From the NCBI GenBank assembly GCA_024509875.1, contig JAMPIV010004911.1, positions 1 through 64,000 on the forward strand: DNA of 64,000 bases, in the 5' to 3' direction. A program made the position numbers and the translations under genes. The stretch is from Oreohelix idahoensis. Taxonomy: Eukaryota > Mollusca > Gastropoda > Stylommatophora > Oreohelicidae. Of this stretch, positions 34,330 to 44,797 are shown piece after piece. Numbering within the stretch: position 1 is the stretch's first letter; each line of letters opens with the position of its first letter. The notes below the pieces were generated by a model. The model did not search any database and had not been told where the DNA came from. It saw only the letters and a list, made by a program, of their open reading frames with translations.

Positions 34330-34539
34330 GTGATTTGTGGCATTTGTTTCTCCTCTTGTCATTGTTCTCACTTCTCAAGAGGTTGTTACTTATGTATGGC
34401 TATTGTTAGATTATCATAATTTTTTTGTACTTCACTGCAGGTTTTAAATAAAGAATTAATTAACTAATTAATTTCATTTCATTACATAAAAGGTAAGGTA
34501 ATCTTTACCTTTAGTGCCGTCGAGCTCCTATCATGACTT

Positions 34540-34732
34540 TCGTTTACTTTGTACTTGGTATCGGAGTTTACAAGAAAGTAGGTATCATGACCATTTGATG
34601 CACAAACAACCTCGACCGGCGATGGACACCTATTCCGATGCAGTAGGCTCAGAATTATGTGCTCGATCGGCGTATCCAATAAAGTTAAAATGCTCCGGCA
34701 CGGAACATTACAAGTACAAAGTAAAACGAAAG
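34540..34732. repeat. short inverted repeat
   Basis: TTTCGTTTACTTTGTACTTG near 34541 pairs with CAAGTACAAAGTAAAACGAA near 34708 with one bulge. This gives a stem of about 20 bp around a 150-bp loop. It could be a MITE or a hairpin of the adjoining retroelement. Confidence 0.5.
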
Positions 34733-34816
34733 GTAACACGTCTTGTTATGGCAAGGGACACAGAGAATTGCTCACAAGGCCTTCGTCAGGGACAAACAAA
34801 CAAAAACAGCTAGGTC

Positions 34817-35710
34817 GCCGGTCCATTTTTTCGATCGATGTCAGGCCATTCTCCTTATATGGTAGTATCGGTCAACTGTTTCTTGGAATGATTGAAACCA
34901 GAGTTGATGTTTTATTCCATGTCCATATAAGGCGTGATTTCTGAACATAGCTTTGTTGGAATGTTTCCTTCATCGTCTCGTTTTGAGTGTTACTCAGGCG
35001 TATGCGTTCTGCGCATGTCTGAACTTTAAGAGAGTTAGAATAGTCTTCCGCCCAGGGAGTCGAGAAGATGTTTTGAGCAGAGAGGACGCATCCTGCGTCT
35101 GTGATTTTTGATAGGGAATTCTGTAGTCCTCCTGTGAGTTAGTTAACTAACGAGGCTTTCCCTATATGATTCGAAAACGCCTGGAGGCGTATGTTTTGTG
35201 GTGTTGATTCTGAAGCAAGGTAATACCCTCCTTTATTGAACTCTGTGATCTACCTAGATGTTTGACATTTTGTCGTTCTCTGCTCGCTTGTGTGTTACAG
35301 AAAGGAGAGGTTCTTCTACTAGGAATTACACCCCAGGTATCTTCATACCTGAGATCTATATATATACGGGTCGCTCTAGGCCCAGAGAACAATTTCTATG
35401 TTCTAGGATCTTCGCTATGCCAGCGATTGCACCTATGTCGAGGGTTAGACTTAGGGATGCTATAAAGGTCAGCTTGACCTGTACTCCTGAAATGCCATTC
35501 TCGTGCGGACAGTAATAGACTTATTTTTGTACATCTGATCTGCCAGCATCAGAGAGGAGTACTGATATTTATGAATATTTATGATATGAAGCTGAGGCTA
35601 TCGTCAGCTAGGATTACCTATATCAACTTAGAGAATGTATGCAGATCCATGAAGAAACTTTATTAATGCTGAATACTATGAACTGTCATGTCCATGACTT
35701 TTTTGTGAAA
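34817..35710 (+). repeat. 5' LTR (5'-truncated)
   Basis: Direct repeat of 43248-44144 with few substitutions. A TATATATA box lies near 35356; the right copy has one more TA unit. Another 20 or so bases to TGTCA near 35730, before the primer-binding site, probably belong to the LTR. Confidence 0.85.
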
Positions 35711-35734
35711 TGGATGTATCATTATCTGTCATTG

Positions 35735-35752
35735 TGGCGTCCGAAATAAATG
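35735..35752 (+). other. candidate primer-binding site
   Basis: TGGCGTCCGAAAT begins with TGG, complementary to a tRNA CCA end, and lies just downstream of the LTR. It resembles the Lys-tRNA type but with a mismatch. Confidence 0.5.
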
Positions 35753-36184
35753 ATGGAAACGTCACCAGCAGTTATAACATTTCTATGACTTATACATGTC
35801 ATAACTCCTGTATTGTGGAACTGTGAATCTACGTCACACCTACACACACGGCAACCTACTTCAAACCAGACAAGACACCATCACCACAGCCTATATATAT
35901 ATTCCTGGTGTCTATAGGGGTGGTACTTACTTGGCTACAAATTAACAACGACTTGGACTTATACCTGTAAATGTTCATAGTGGCCAGATTGTGGCTTATC
36001 ATCTTTAGTGGTCAGTAGTCAGCCTAAAACCACCCTTATCATTTTATGGTGGCCAATAGCTGGTTTCAACTGGTACCAGCACTCAAGGGGGTCAACAAAC
36101 CCATACAACATTCAAGTTCGTCATTTCGTGAACTCACTTCCTTCAAGAAATCTACGTCTTCAAATAAATTTTTTGAAACTACCC

Positions 36185-36300
36185 GGCGTTGCCGCATTCA
36201 GATGGATTTTGAAACTACCGGCGTTGCCGCATTCAGATGGTCAAGTGCCGATTGAATCAATTTTGCCGCATTCAGATGGTCAAGTGCCGATGGAATCAAG
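36185..36300 (+). repeat. tandem repeat in retroelement leader, about 35-50 bp units
   Basis: Three copies of a unit around 'gccgcattcagatgg' and 'tcaagtgccgat' in the untranslated leader. Confidence 0.75.
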
Positions 36301-37008
36301 TTTGCTGTAGTTCGAAGTTCGAGTACCGATCATTGTAAGAAGGACAAGTTCCGAAACTCCACATCCTGTATCAGAAGCTCATTTCCTGCGTCATGGCTGT
36401 TTATGGGAGCAGATGTCGATCAACGTTGGATCATTTATCCTTAGAATGCTGATCACAACCTGTTCTGCACCGTGCTGACGTTTGGACATATATAAGTTAA
36501 GTGGCCTGTTTGTTTGTGAACTGTGCCCTTATATCCTAACTGAGCCTTCTATATTTTCACACACTTTTTGTTACATGTTATATGTTTACATGTTATATAT
36601 GTTATTTGTATATTTATATGTTTATATTTCAGCGGGAGGTTGGGTGTGAGACTAATATAAGAGATACCACGTAATAGAGGTCTTATGTTAGCGTTCTATA
36701 GGAGCAATTTTCTTGATTGAAAATTTGCTAGCAACAACTGTTGCTATTTTTTTAGTTGTGACGAGTGTGTGCTTTTTTTTCGTCGTTTTTTTTTGTATTT
36801 TTTTTCTTTCTGTTCTTTAGTTTTGATTTCATTTGTTTGTATTTGTAGGTCTCCTCTTTTCTATTATTCAGTTCTTTACACCATTTTTGTTTATACACTG
36901 TGACGTCATTTGTTTGTTTACATTTTTCGCATTTGTCATCACATTCTTTGTGATATTTTCTTTTAGTTTTCGCTGTTTATTTAGTTGACTTTTGCGAATG
37001 TTTTCGTA

Positions 37009-37290
37009 TTGTCTTTGATCTTTGTCATTGTTTACATTGTCTTTGATCTTTGTTATTGTTTACATTGTCTTGGATCTTTGTTATTGTTTACATAGTTCTT
37101 AGTTAGCATTCACTATTGTTAAATATTTGCTTATGCACTATTAGCTGTGTAGTGCACTTATCATAACTAACTGGTGGATTTGCTTATGCACTATTAACTG
37201 TGTAGTGCAGTTATGATAAATAACTGATGGATATGTGGTTATGCACTATTAGATGTGTAGTGCCCTTATGATTAAGAAGTGACTGGTGGT
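37009..37290 (+). repeat. two tandem arrays upstream of gag
   Basis: Three copies of a roughly 30-bp unit (TTGTCTTTGATCTTTGTTAT type, 37009-37095) are followed by three copies of a roughly 62-bp unit around TGCACTATTANNTGTGTAGTG (37130-37290). The leader is about 1.7 kb long and has no coding capacity. Confidence 0.8.
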
Positions 37291-37456
37291 ATTATTATAC
37301 ATTTGATAATACAAGTTCTTTATCAAAGACTTGTTTCCCACAGAGATTGGGGTAAACATTGTGATTATACAAGTACTTTATTTAAGTCTTGTTACTATTA
37401 AGGTTGAAATAAGATAATTAATTATTTCAGGTTTTGGACTCATAATATTAGACATC

Positions 37457-38396
37457 ATGTCTACACTTGAGTACTTTATTGAGCAAGGGAAAACCCTTGG
37501 TAAGACTGGTGATATATTAGAAGAGTATGCAAATACTCAATGGACTAAAGCACTGAAGTCTGAGGAGAAAAGACAAAAAGATTAGACAGAGAAGCTGAGC
37601 AAAAGAAGATAGATGCTGAGAATCTGAGACTGCAGATGCAGGCAGATGAAAGAAAATTCCAGATGGAAATGGAAAAACAGAAAAGAGAAGCTGAAGCTCA
37701 GGATAAAAGATTACAAGCCGAGGCTGAAGAGAGAGAATGTTACAAAGAGAGGCTGAAGAAAGAAAGTTACAAAGAGAGGCTGAAGAAAGAAAGTTACAAG
37801 CTGAGGCTGAGGAGAGAAAAGCAAAAATGGAGCATGAAGAAAAACTCTTAGCTTTGGAGTTAGAGAAGTTAAAGTTGATGAACATGGGTAATGCTAATGA
37901 TCCAAATAAGGGGTCATCTTCTGATAAAGCTAGTACTTTTAAGATTAAACTACCAGCATTCAATGCTTCCAGTGACGATATAACGTTTTATCTGGATAGA
38001 TTTGAACGTTCATGTAAAACACATAACATAGATAAATCACTGTATGTTTATCAGTTGTCCAATATACTTAGAGGTGATGCTTTGAGTATGTTAAGCATGG
38101 TAGATGAGCCTGACAAGAACAATTATGAGGTTGTCAGGGCGGTCTTGTTAAAGAAATACCAACTTAACGAAGACGGCTATCGTCTTCAGTTTAAAAATAT
38201 GTTGCCAGAAACTGGAGTGGAATTCTCTGAATTCATTTCAAAGATACGTCTTACTTTTTCACGTTGGGTTGAGCTGTCTAAGACAGAACATACATATGAA
38301 GCACTTATGGACTTACTACTTAGAGACAAGGTTATGTCTTCTGTCAATGAATCTTTTCTTGCTTTTCTTCATGAGCGTAAGCCTAAAAAAACATAA
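37457..38396 (+). pseudogene. gag, frameshifted
   Basis: The start at 37457 reads MSTLEYFIEQGKTLGKTGDI. The frame closes at 37585 and coding continues in other frames. A long charged coiled coil follows, with repeated EAEERKLQ heptads. After it comes a capsid-like part, FKIKLPAFNASSDDITFYLD, then YQLSNILRGDALSMLS, then FLAFLHERKPK, the pattern of Ty3-type capsids. At least three one-base shifts occur, some inside the A/G-rich repeats. Confidence 0.75.
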
Positions 38397-38401
38397 AAGA
38401 A

Positions 38402-39598
38402 ATGGAAGAATACTGTTGCCAGTATGTCACTGCGCATCCTCACGTAACCATTAGCAACTCTAAAGTAAAAGAAGGTCTGCCAGTTGCTTCGGCAGCACCT
38501 TATGGCCCAAATTTCATGCGTAAATTTCAGGGTAGCCAACAAAATTTTAATAAGAAGAGTAACCGTAATTATGCTCAGAATCATAGCAATCAATTTCAGG
38601 GTGATTCTTCTTCGCAGAACTGGAGACAAGCTGATACTCCACGGTATACTACTCCCAATAATTTTAGACATTTTCGCAAAGGTAGTCAGTATAGAGGAAA
38701 CTATTTTTCGCGGAGACCTCAAAACCAATATAATAGAGGTTCTCAACAGTATAGAAATGGTAATGACAGTTATGGAAACTGGAATTCAAACCAGGATAAC
38801 AATTACAGTAGAGAGTTTAATGATAATTGCAGAGGCAATAATGGTCGCGGTAGATCGCAACATAAAAGAAAGAGATATCAACAGGCAAACTCTGTACAGC
38901 AAGAGTCTCAGGGAGCATGTAAACAAGGTGATGATGATAAAAACTCTAGTGCTATCACATGTTCTGCCTTTGACTTTAGTAGGGCAACTAAATGTCCCCA
39001 ATGCAGTACTTTGTTCGAACCGACTACCGTAACTACTTTAAGCTGTGGTCATCCTCTTCCCGCTCTTCCTGCTGCAGTTGCGCATGACGGGAGAGGTTCT
39101 CTTATCCTACATAAGGGTCTTGTAAATAGTAATCCAGTCTCAGTCCTTTTTGATTCTGGATGTACTACTATTGGTGTTAGGCAATCTCTTGTAGATCCAT
39201 CCTGTGCTACAGGAAAGGTGATCAAATGTGTCACATTTGGTGGCACTTTGGAAAAATATCCTACTGCCATAATACATATTTCTACTCCCTTCTTTACGGG
39301 AGATGTCCACGCGTGTGTTCTTCCTAATCCTATTGCGGACCTAATTATCGGTCGTATTCACGGAGTTAGGGAATGTACCCCACAGCAGATTGCTGTTTGG
39401 GAGGAACAAAATATACAAGCTACCAATGCAGTGGTAACAAGAGCACAAGCTCTGGAAACACCTCAAACTTCATTAACTGATAATAATGAAGTGAATAGCC
39501 AAAATAGTCACTTGATTATTTCACGTGACTCTTTTATAAAATTGCAAGAAGAAGATCCTTCTTTACAAAAATTCTTCATTCTAGCAAAAAAAAGGTGA
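38402..39598 (+). CDS. nucleocapsid-like region and protease
   Basis: The 398-codon frame opens with a basic Asn/Gln/Arg/Gly/Tyr-rich RNA-binding region and lacks the usual CCHC knuckle. In its place a C-P-Q-C ... C-G-H cluster occurs (residues about 200-220). The aspartic protease follows, with VSVLFDSGCTTIGVR carrying the DSG catalytic motif and IADLIIGRIHGV as the late hydrophobic strand. It ends at an A8 run (39589-39596), where a shift leads into integrase. Confidence 0.8.
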   Translation: MEEYCCQYVTAHPHVTISNSKVKEGLPVASAAPYGPNFMRKFQGSQQNFNKKSNRNYAQNHSNQFQGDSSSQNWRQADTPRYTTPNNFRHFRKGSQYRGNYFSRRPQNQYNRGSQQYRNGNDSYGNWNSNQDNNYSREFNDNCRGNNGRGRSQHKRKRYQQANSVQQESQGACKQGDDDKNSSAITCSAFDFSRATKCPQCSTLFEPTTVTTLSCGHPLPALPAAVAHDGRGSLILHKGLVNSNPVSVLFDSGCTTIGVRQSLVDPSCATGKVIKCVTFGGTLEKYPTAIIHISTPFFTGDVHACVLPNPIADLIIGRIHGVRECTPQQIAVWEEQNIQATNAVVTRAQALETPQTSLTDNNEVNSQNSHLIISRDSFIKLQEEDPSLQKFFILAKKR

Positions 39599-40676
39599 TC
39601 CGAATCAAAATACAAATAGAAAGTCTTGGATTTCTATGAAGAACGGCGTACTTGTGCGTATGGTACAAGACTCGACTACGTCTACACATTCTCAAATTCT
39701 TGTGCCTAAGAGTATGAGATTGCAAATATTGCAACATGCTCATGACTCACAATGTGCTGGACATATGGGTTTTTCCCGTACAAAGTCGAGGGTTCTTGCT
39801 GCTTTCTTTTGGCCATTTGTGAGCAAGGACATACGTATTTACTGTCAATCTTGCAAAGTATGTCAGGAGGTCAAATCTAAAGGACCACGACATGCTGCGC
39901 CTATCCAGGCTGCTGACATTCCTATTCGGCCGTTTCAGAAAATGGCAATAGATATTATCGGTCCTTTTAGGATCAAGTCGGCCAGAGGACATCAATTTAT
40001 CCTTACATGTGTCGATATGTGCACACGTTGGCCAGAGGCTATACCTCTTAAGAGCATCTCCACTGCTGATATCGCAGACGCTCTTTGGCTGATATTTTCT
40101 CGCTTGGGATTCCCCAGAGAAATATTGTCAGACCATGGCACTCAACTTATATCGGACACTATGTCACAGGTAATGTCTATCTTACATATTAAAAGGTCTC
40201 TCAGCAGTATCTATCACCCAATGTCTAATGGGTTAGTTGAGCGTTTGAATAGAACACTCAAGACTTTACTTGGGAAGATAACTGAGGATCATCCTCAGGA
40301 TTGGGACAGGGTTTTACCCGCGGCTCTCTTTGCTTATAGAGAGGTCCCCAATGAACACACAGGGTTTTCTCCTTTTGAACTTGTCTTTGGCGCGCGACCG
40401 CGCGGCCCTATGTCTTTACTCCACGATCTTATCACTGCCGATAATATTAGCGATGACACTCAATCTTCTTATGAGTATGTCATTGCTCTTAGGCAAAAGA
40501 TCATCGAGGCATGCAAATTAGCAACTTCTTCATCCGAATTTGCTAAAGAAAGGCAAGGCTATTTGCCAATAAGAACAGATGTCTACGACAACTTTGTCCA
40601 GGTGACAAAGCATTCGTCCTACTTCCTTCAAGGGAGAACAGACTTCTTATTGCATGGAAAGGTCCGTATGCAATAG
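39599..40676 (+). CDS. integrase, located upstream of RT
   Basis: Counted from the ATG at 39636, the HHCC zinc domain uses His34 or His36, His43, Cys73 and Cys76. The DDE core has Asp106 (MAIDIIGPF), Asp166 (EILSDHGTQ) and Glu202 (NGLVERLNR), giving exact D-59-D-35-E spacing. After a shift at about 40600, the Ty3-type C-terminal sequence YAIVSKISDVDYVVDIDGKH and FHINMLSEF runs straight into the RT frame. The domain order is therefore original and not a rearrangement. Confidence 0.92.
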
Positions 40677-40744
40677 TCTCTAAAATTTCCGACGTCGACT
40701 ATGTTGTCGATATTGATGGAAAGCATAAAACTTTCCACATAAAT

Positions 40745-41600
40745 ATGCTCTCGGAATTTCATGAACGACCTGACTATTTGCAGCCTATTTTCCAGGCGAC
40801 GGACGATTCTCCAGTACCTCATGGTCATTACTCATCCCTGTCAGTTATACAGGATGAGGAAACTACTTTTTCTGATGTCAATCTCCCTCTTCCTGTGATC
40901 CCACTTCATTCTACGGAATCTTGGAAAAACGTTACCGTTTCTCCTAATCTTTCCGCTGATGAACATCGACAAGTCTCTTCGATGTTACAAACATTTCAGG
41001 ATGTCCTTACCGACATTCCGGGACACACACATGTCATTGAACATGACATAGTACTTACTGACCATAATCCTATCAGAGTCAGACCCTATCCTATACCTAT
41101 CCATTTTCAGTCACAAGTCGAGAAAGAATTGGATGAGATGATACGATTGGAAATAATCGAACCATCCACTTCAGCATACTCTTCGTCCATGGTTATTGTT
41201 CGAAAGAAAGACAATAACATTCGCCTTTGCGTTGATTATCGCAAATTGAACCAAGTTACGAAGTTTGATGCTGAACCTATGCCTTCGCTAGAAGAGCTAC
41301 TAAACAAACTTTCTAATTCTAGATTCTTTACCAAACTTGACTTGTCAAAAGGTTATTGGCAAGTTCCTTTAACTGAACGAGCCAAACCTCTTACTGCTTT
41401 TTCTACACCTAGGGGTTTATTTCAATGGAATTTCATGCCTTTCGGCCTTATGAACGCCCCTGCTACATTCGTACGCATGATGCGTCGAATTCTCTCATAT
41501 CGTACAGATGTCATAGCATACTTAGACGATATCTGTCTGTTCAGTGATTCCTGGGAAGATCACTATCTGGGTTTTATACGAATTGCTGTCTACTCTTCGC
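40745..41600 (+). CDS. reverse transcriptase (Ty3/gypsy type)
   Basis: RT motifs in order: IRLCVDYRKLNQ, FFTKLDLSKGYWQVPL (motif A Asp199), TAFSTPRGLFQWNFMPFGL, and VIAYLDDICLF (catalytic YLDD at 259-262). All catalytic aspartates are intact. A single shift near 41575 separates it from the connection/RNase H frame. The start at 40745 is simply the first Met; translation would be as a fusion downstream of integrase. Confidence 0.93.
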
Positions 41601-42338
41601 GAGTATAATTTAACTGCAAAACCCTCTAAAGCCTTTATAGGATTTAGCGAGATTTCTTTCCTGGGTCATCGTGTTGGTCATGGTCTTTTAAAGACAGAGG
41701 ACCACAATGTTTCAAAAATATTAAACATTTCTGTCCCTAAGACGAAAAAACAAGTGCGTAGTCTCTTAGGTTTGATACAATTTTACGGACGATTCATTCC
41801 GAATCTGTCCTCCATTATGGCACCTCTTTCTACTTTATTGAAGAAAGGATCGCCTAATCTGATCCGCTGGTCTCAAGAATGCCAATCCTCATTGGACCAG
41901 ATTAAAACTCTATTTTCATCTCCACCTATCCTTAGGTTACCTACTATTGAGAAGACTTTTGTTCTTCGAAGTGACGCCTCGTCCACTGGGATTGGGGCAG
42001 CACTAATGCAGGAGTATTCGGATACTCTGCATCCGGTGATGTATATTTCTAGGAAATTAAATGCTGCAGAAAGGAATTATTCGGTTTTAGACCGTGAATT
42101 ATTGGCTATGGTTTGGTCAATTCTCAAGTTACAAAGATTCCTTCTAGGCGCGCATTTCATTGTGGAAACCGACCAGAAAGCTCTTACTGCTATTCAGAGC
42201 AAAAACTTGAAGAGCTCGAGGTCCACTCGATATGCCATAGCTCTTCAACCCTTTCATTACACGGTGCGAGCTATCCGTGGTTCGGATAATGTGATGGCAG
42301 ACATTCTGTCTAGATGCCCACATGATTCCACTTAATTC
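41544..42338 (+). CDS. RT connection and RNase H
   Basis: Contains AKPSKAFIGFSEISFLGHRV and VRSLLGLIQFYGRFIPNLS (RT thumb), then RNase H with FVLRSDASSTGIGAALMQE (Asp), AERNYSVLDRELLAMVW (Glu), HFIVETDQKALTAI (Asp) and DNVMADILSRCP. The frame stops at 42336-42338. No integrase follows. Confidence 0.92.
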
Positions 42339-42349
42339 TTCTGTCATAT

Positions 42350-43093
42350 ATATTTCCTGTTAAACGTCGAGATCTATAACAGTTCTCTACTATAAGGATA
42401 TATTAGCACATATGTGCTCATTTTGGGAATTTATAGCATTGTACTGTATAATTGCCTTGTTCTGTTACTGATTTTGGTATAACGGAAGAAGGCTTAGTTA
42501 GCAATATACGGGCCAAAAGCTCACATGGCCACAATTTATATATTGTATTTTGATTACTGTATTAAGAAATTTAGCATATACCATAAAGATTTGTGTTATT
42601 GATATTTTCGCAGCACATCATTGACGTCTGCGAGAGTATGGACATTATGTCAACCATGAAGTATGTCAAGTTCTTACCTACTTTGGAACGATTATATCCA
42701 TGTCTACGAGGAACAGCTGATTTATTAGTATTGATTAGTAATGCATTGTATCATGATATTATTACATGCTTGTATAATGTATTTTTGGTTTAAAATGTGT
42801 AGTTCATTACACTTCATACTATGATAACATATTTGTATTTATGTGAGTATAATTTTGCTTACATTATGATGTTGCCATCACTGTGGCGTATGTTGGTGGC
42901 ACCTCCCTGGAATATACGTGTACACTTAGGGAAATATTTTCTCTAAGAATCTGAGATATAATCTCAGCTATCGCTCCATGCGTCGAGCTAGCCTCATATT
43001 AGGCATTATATCCGCGCATCATACGTGCGTTACGAGCCTGGTGTTTCTGGCTCTGGATTCAAAAACAAAATGTTTCATTTTTTTCCCGGGGGG
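42350..43093 (+). other. 3' untranslated region of the retroelement and polypurine tract
   Basis: No coding potential. It ends in TTTTTTCCCGGGGGG (to 43093), a plausible plus-strand primer, followed by TGCGGTAATC as the start of the 3' LTR. No env-like frame is seen. Confidence 0.6.
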
Positions 43094-43247
43094 TGCGGTA
43101 ATCTGTTACGCACAGAATTTTTCTAAGACTGTGTGTAATTAATCTGTATGAATTGTACACTTTAAATTTTTTGATCAAAGGTAGATAATCCTTGTTTGAC
43201 TGTGATTACATTTTCAATGGTGGTTACCTTCTCTTGTGTCCTGACTT

Positions 43248-44144
43248 GCCGGTCCATTTTTTCGATCGATGTCAGGCCATTCTCCTTATATGGTAGCATC
43301 GGTCAACTGTTTCTTGGAATGATTGAAACCAGAGTTGATGTTTTATTCCCTGTCCATATAAGGCGTGATTTCTGAACATAGCTTTGTTGGAATGTTTCCT
43401 TCATCGTCTCGTTTTGAGTGTTACTCAGGCGTATGCGTTCTGCGCATGTCTGATCTTTAAGAGAGTTAGAATAGTCTTCCGCCCAGGGAGTCGAGAAGAT
43501 GTACTGAGCAGAGAGGACGCCCATCCTGCGTCTGTGATTTTGATAGGGAATTCTGTAGTCCTCCTGTGAGTTAGTTAACTAACGAGGCTTTCCCTATATG
43601 ATTCGAAAACGCCTGGAGGCGTATGTTTTGTGGTGTTGATTCTGAAGCAAGGTAATACCCTCCTTTATTGAACTCTGTGATCTACCTAGATGTTTGACAT
43701 TTTGTCATTCTCTGCTCGCTTGTGTGTTACAGAAAGGAGAGGTTCTTCTACTAGGAATTACACCCCAGGTATCTTCATACCTGAGATCTATATATATATA
43801 CGGGTCGCTCTAGGCCCAGAGAACAATTTCTATGTTCTAGGATCTTCGCTATGCCAGCGATTGCACCTATGTCGAGGGTTAGACTAAGGGATGCTATAAA
43901 GGTCAGCTTAACCTGTACTCCTGAAATGCCATTCTCATGCGGACAGTAATAGACTTATTTTTGTACATCTGATCTGCCAGCATCAGAGAGGAGTACTGAT
44001 ATTTATGAATATTTATGATATGAAGCTGAGGCTATTGTCAGCTAGGATTACCTATATCAACTTAGAGAATGTATGCAGATCCATGAAGAAACTTTATTAA
44101 TGCTGAATACTATGAACTGTCATGTCCATGACTTTTTTGTGAAA
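43248..44144 (+). repeat. 3' LTR, part shared with the 5' LTR
   Basis: Direct repeat of 34817-35710. The U3 start probably lies at 43094. The 3' end is cut at 44144, short of the terminal TGTCA seen at the left copy. Confidence 0.85.
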
Positions 44145-44164
44145 CACAAATTTACAGTCAGGGA

Positions 44165-44400
44165 GAGTGTCCGATGGCAAAGCAGCTAGAGCAATTTCCT
44201 CTCTCGCAGCACAGCTACGGGCTTCCGAGATTTAAACCTGGTAGCATCACACCAGTCTATTCAGCTGTGAAAATGGGTACCTGACTCTGCTTTTGAGTTA
44301 GTGAGGGTAAAGGCAATGAGTAAGGGAACTAGTCACCCCACCTTAATAAACTGGATTTATATGGTGAAGTCTGTAACACTTCCCTTCCCTACAGAAGTAT
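44165..44400 (+). mobile_element. tRNA-derived SINE-like repeat
   Basis: An A-box-like TGGCAAAGCAG and a B-box-like GAGATTTAAACC at tRNA-like spacing are followed by AAAATGGGTACCTGACTCTG, a motif often seen in arthropod SINE bodies. It starts where the retroelement LTR is cut off, so it may have displaced the LTR end. Confidence 0.5.
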
Positions 44401-44797
44401 CTGCTATCGGACTACCTTTTCCTTTTTAACAGTCAGGGAATTCCTAGTTCCTCAGTTTATACTCGTTTCATTGTTTACACAAGGTCTATCCTAAAATGAA
44501 ATTTTTTTTATTAACTGATTCCATACGCAAGATCTTTTAAAAGACGCTGATTTATTTCGTTGTTTCTTTCTATTCTGATATTTTATACTGCCCGGAATTT
44601 ATCTCGAATGGAAGTAAACACAAAACTGGGCAAATTTCAACAAAGCTTCAATGTCTTTTATTTGCGTTTGAAGGGATTTTTTCACATTTATCTTCATCTT
44701 TAATCGTGTTTTGTCGTATCGCCATAATGGCCGAAAAACACACAGGATATGTTACTAATATGTGAACAGTGAACAAACTGCTGTGAGAGCACGCTAT
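44401..44797. other. intron sequence, nothing recognised
   Basis: AT-rich DNA between a SINE and a LINE. No supported feature. Confidence 0.5.

Larger units (their letters stand above)
34817..44144 (+). mobile_element. Ty3/gypsy-class retrotransposon with Gmr1-like domain order
   Basis: LTR copies at 34817-35710 and 43248-44144 are about 97-99 percent alike by eye. Between them lie a repeat-rich leader, gag, protease, integrase, then reverse transcriptase and RNase H, all on the plus strand. Integrase precedes RT, unlike ordinary gypsy elements (RT-RH-IN) and as in the Gmr1 group. A purine tract ending GGGGGG and then TGCGG (43094) suggests that the true 3' LTR starts there. The left LTR therefore lacks about 150 bp and the right LTR lacks its last bases. 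The frames carry several shifts. Confidence 0.9.

Noticed and set aside
39049..39270. Minus-strand frame across the protease region
   Set aside because: Shadow of the gag-protease frame.
42350..43093. env-like gene after RNase H
   Set aside because: No open frame with a signal peptide or membrane segment; only untranslated sequence and a purine tract.
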